Origin: Lentzea albidocapillata subsp. violacea
GTDB taxonomy: Bacteria > Actinomycetota > Actinomycetes > Mycobacteriales > Pseudonocardiaceae
Assembly: GCF_900100275.1 (NCBI RefSeq)
Contig: NZ_FNET01000011.1
Span: 62,001-126,000 of the forward strand
Length of the DNA stretch: 64,000 nucleotides
Direction: 5' to 3'
Below the pieces are notes generated by a model. That model searched no databases, was not told where the DNA came from, and was given only the letters and a program-made list of their open reading frames with translations. Numbering within the stretch: the first letter of the stretch is position 1; each line of letters begins with the position of its first letter. The position numbers were made by a program, and so were the translations under genes. Shown piece after piece: positions 63,668 to 64,000 of this stretch.

Positions 63668-64000
63668 TCAGCCCTTGCGCTTCTTGACGTCCTCGGTCAG
63701 CTGCGGCGCGACGTTGAACAGGTCGCCCACGACACCGAAGTCGGCGATCTCGAAGATCGGCGCCTCGGGGTCCTTGTTGACCGCGACGATCGTCTTCGAG
63801 GTCTGCATACCCGCGCGGTGCTGGATGGCACCGGAGATGCCCAGCGCCACGTACAGCTGCGGCGAGACCGTCTTACCGGTCTGGCCCACCTGGAACTGGT
63901 GCGGGTAGTAGCCCGAGTCGACGGCGGCGCGCGAGGCACCGACGGCGGCACCGAGCGAGTCGGCGAGCTCCTCGACGACGGAGAACTTCTCGGCCGAGCC
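63668..64000 (-). CDS. etfA: electron transfer flavoprotein alpha subunit, C-terminal part
   Basis: 110 residues before the stop, running off the right edge. This is the FAD-binding domain of EtfA/Fix[56 protein letters not shown] and the C-terminal [18 protein letters not shown]. It carries electrons from acyl-CoA dehydrogenases to ETF-quinone oxidoreductase with EtfB, whose gene should lie beyond the window. Matches M. tuberculosis Rv3028c. Confidence 0.96.
   Translation of the reverse strand, partial: GSAEKFSVVEELADSLGAAVGASRAAVDSGYYPHQFQVGQTGKTVSPQLYVALGISGAIQHRAGMQTSKTIVAVNKDPEAPIFEIADFGVVGDLFNVAPQLTEDVKKRKG

Overview
The window is high-GC actinobacterial chromosome, most likely from the Pseudonocardiales (a Lentzea, Saccharothrix or Amycolatopsis relative). 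This rests on strong G/C third-position bias, many GTG/TTG starts, leaderless promoters, DUF397 and Cfp6-type genes, and gene order. The order leuD-leuC / IclR / FAH / leuB / serA / ilvC-ilvN-ilvB / cfp6-like / DoxX / lppZ-like / gatB-gatA-gatC / ACT protein / ligA / MetE-like / mnmA / iscS / acyltransferase / GNAT / etfA follows the Mycobacterium tuberculosis block Rv2987c to Rv3028c. It is therefore a conserved chromosomal core with lineage-specific insertions, not a mobile island. I found no insertion sequence, prophage, CRISPR array or rRNA.

Layout. 1-4.2 kb: leuDC, divergent NdgR-type regulator, tRNA-Glu and tRNA-Gln, HAD hydrolase. 4.2-9.1 kb: FAD monooxygenase, orphan LuxR-type response regulator, FAH-family enzyme and citramalate synthase cimA, which has an Ile-rich leader peptide and attenuator. 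9.2-12.1 kb: a cobalamin ABC importer under a B12 riboswitch. 12.2-19.1 kb: YCII protein, leuB, a large secreted subtilase, serA. 19.3-21.6 kb: TetR regulator with a double operator, molybdopterin oxidoreductase-fold protein, DUF2867 protein, DUF397 protein. 21.7-28.1 kb: ilvB-ilvN-ilvC with a Leu/Val leader attenuator, Cfp6-like and VKOR membrane proteins, ilvD. 28.1-34.7 kb: DoxX, 2-hydroxyacid dehydrogenase, alpha/beta hydrolase, LppZ-like lipoprotein, M14 carboxypeptidase. 34.9-37.9 kb: a TPR-CHAT protease preceded by a small Pro/Glu- and Cys/His-rich peptide gene. 38-41.5 kb: the gatCAB operon with an extra 65-residue membrane-protein gene inside it. 41.8-56.4 kb: ACT protein, BKACE-like enzyme, GNATs, SWIM protein, ligA, YdeI, secreted GH9 cellulase with a lysozyme-like partner, MetE-like protein, a 21-residue 8-Cys microprotein, PaaI thioesterase, membrane proteins. 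56.4-64 kb: threonine dehydratase-like enzyme, a 14-bp tandem repeat, then an overlapping chain GNAT - PlsC - MFS - iscS - mnmA, and the end of etfA.

How the genes work together. leuCD, leuB, cimA, ilvBN, ilvC and ilvD supply most steps of isoleucine, valine and leucine synthesis. serA feeds serine and one-carbon metabolism. NdgR, two ribosome-mediated attenuators and the ACT domain of IlvN give layered amino-acid control. gatCAB together with tRNA-Gln and tRNA-Glu points to the indirect Glu-tRNA(Gln) amidation route. iscS and mnmA make thiolated tRNA.

The best candidates for undescribed biology are the CHAT protease plus small-peptide pair and the free-standing Cys-rich microprotein gene with its own ribosome-binding site and terminator.
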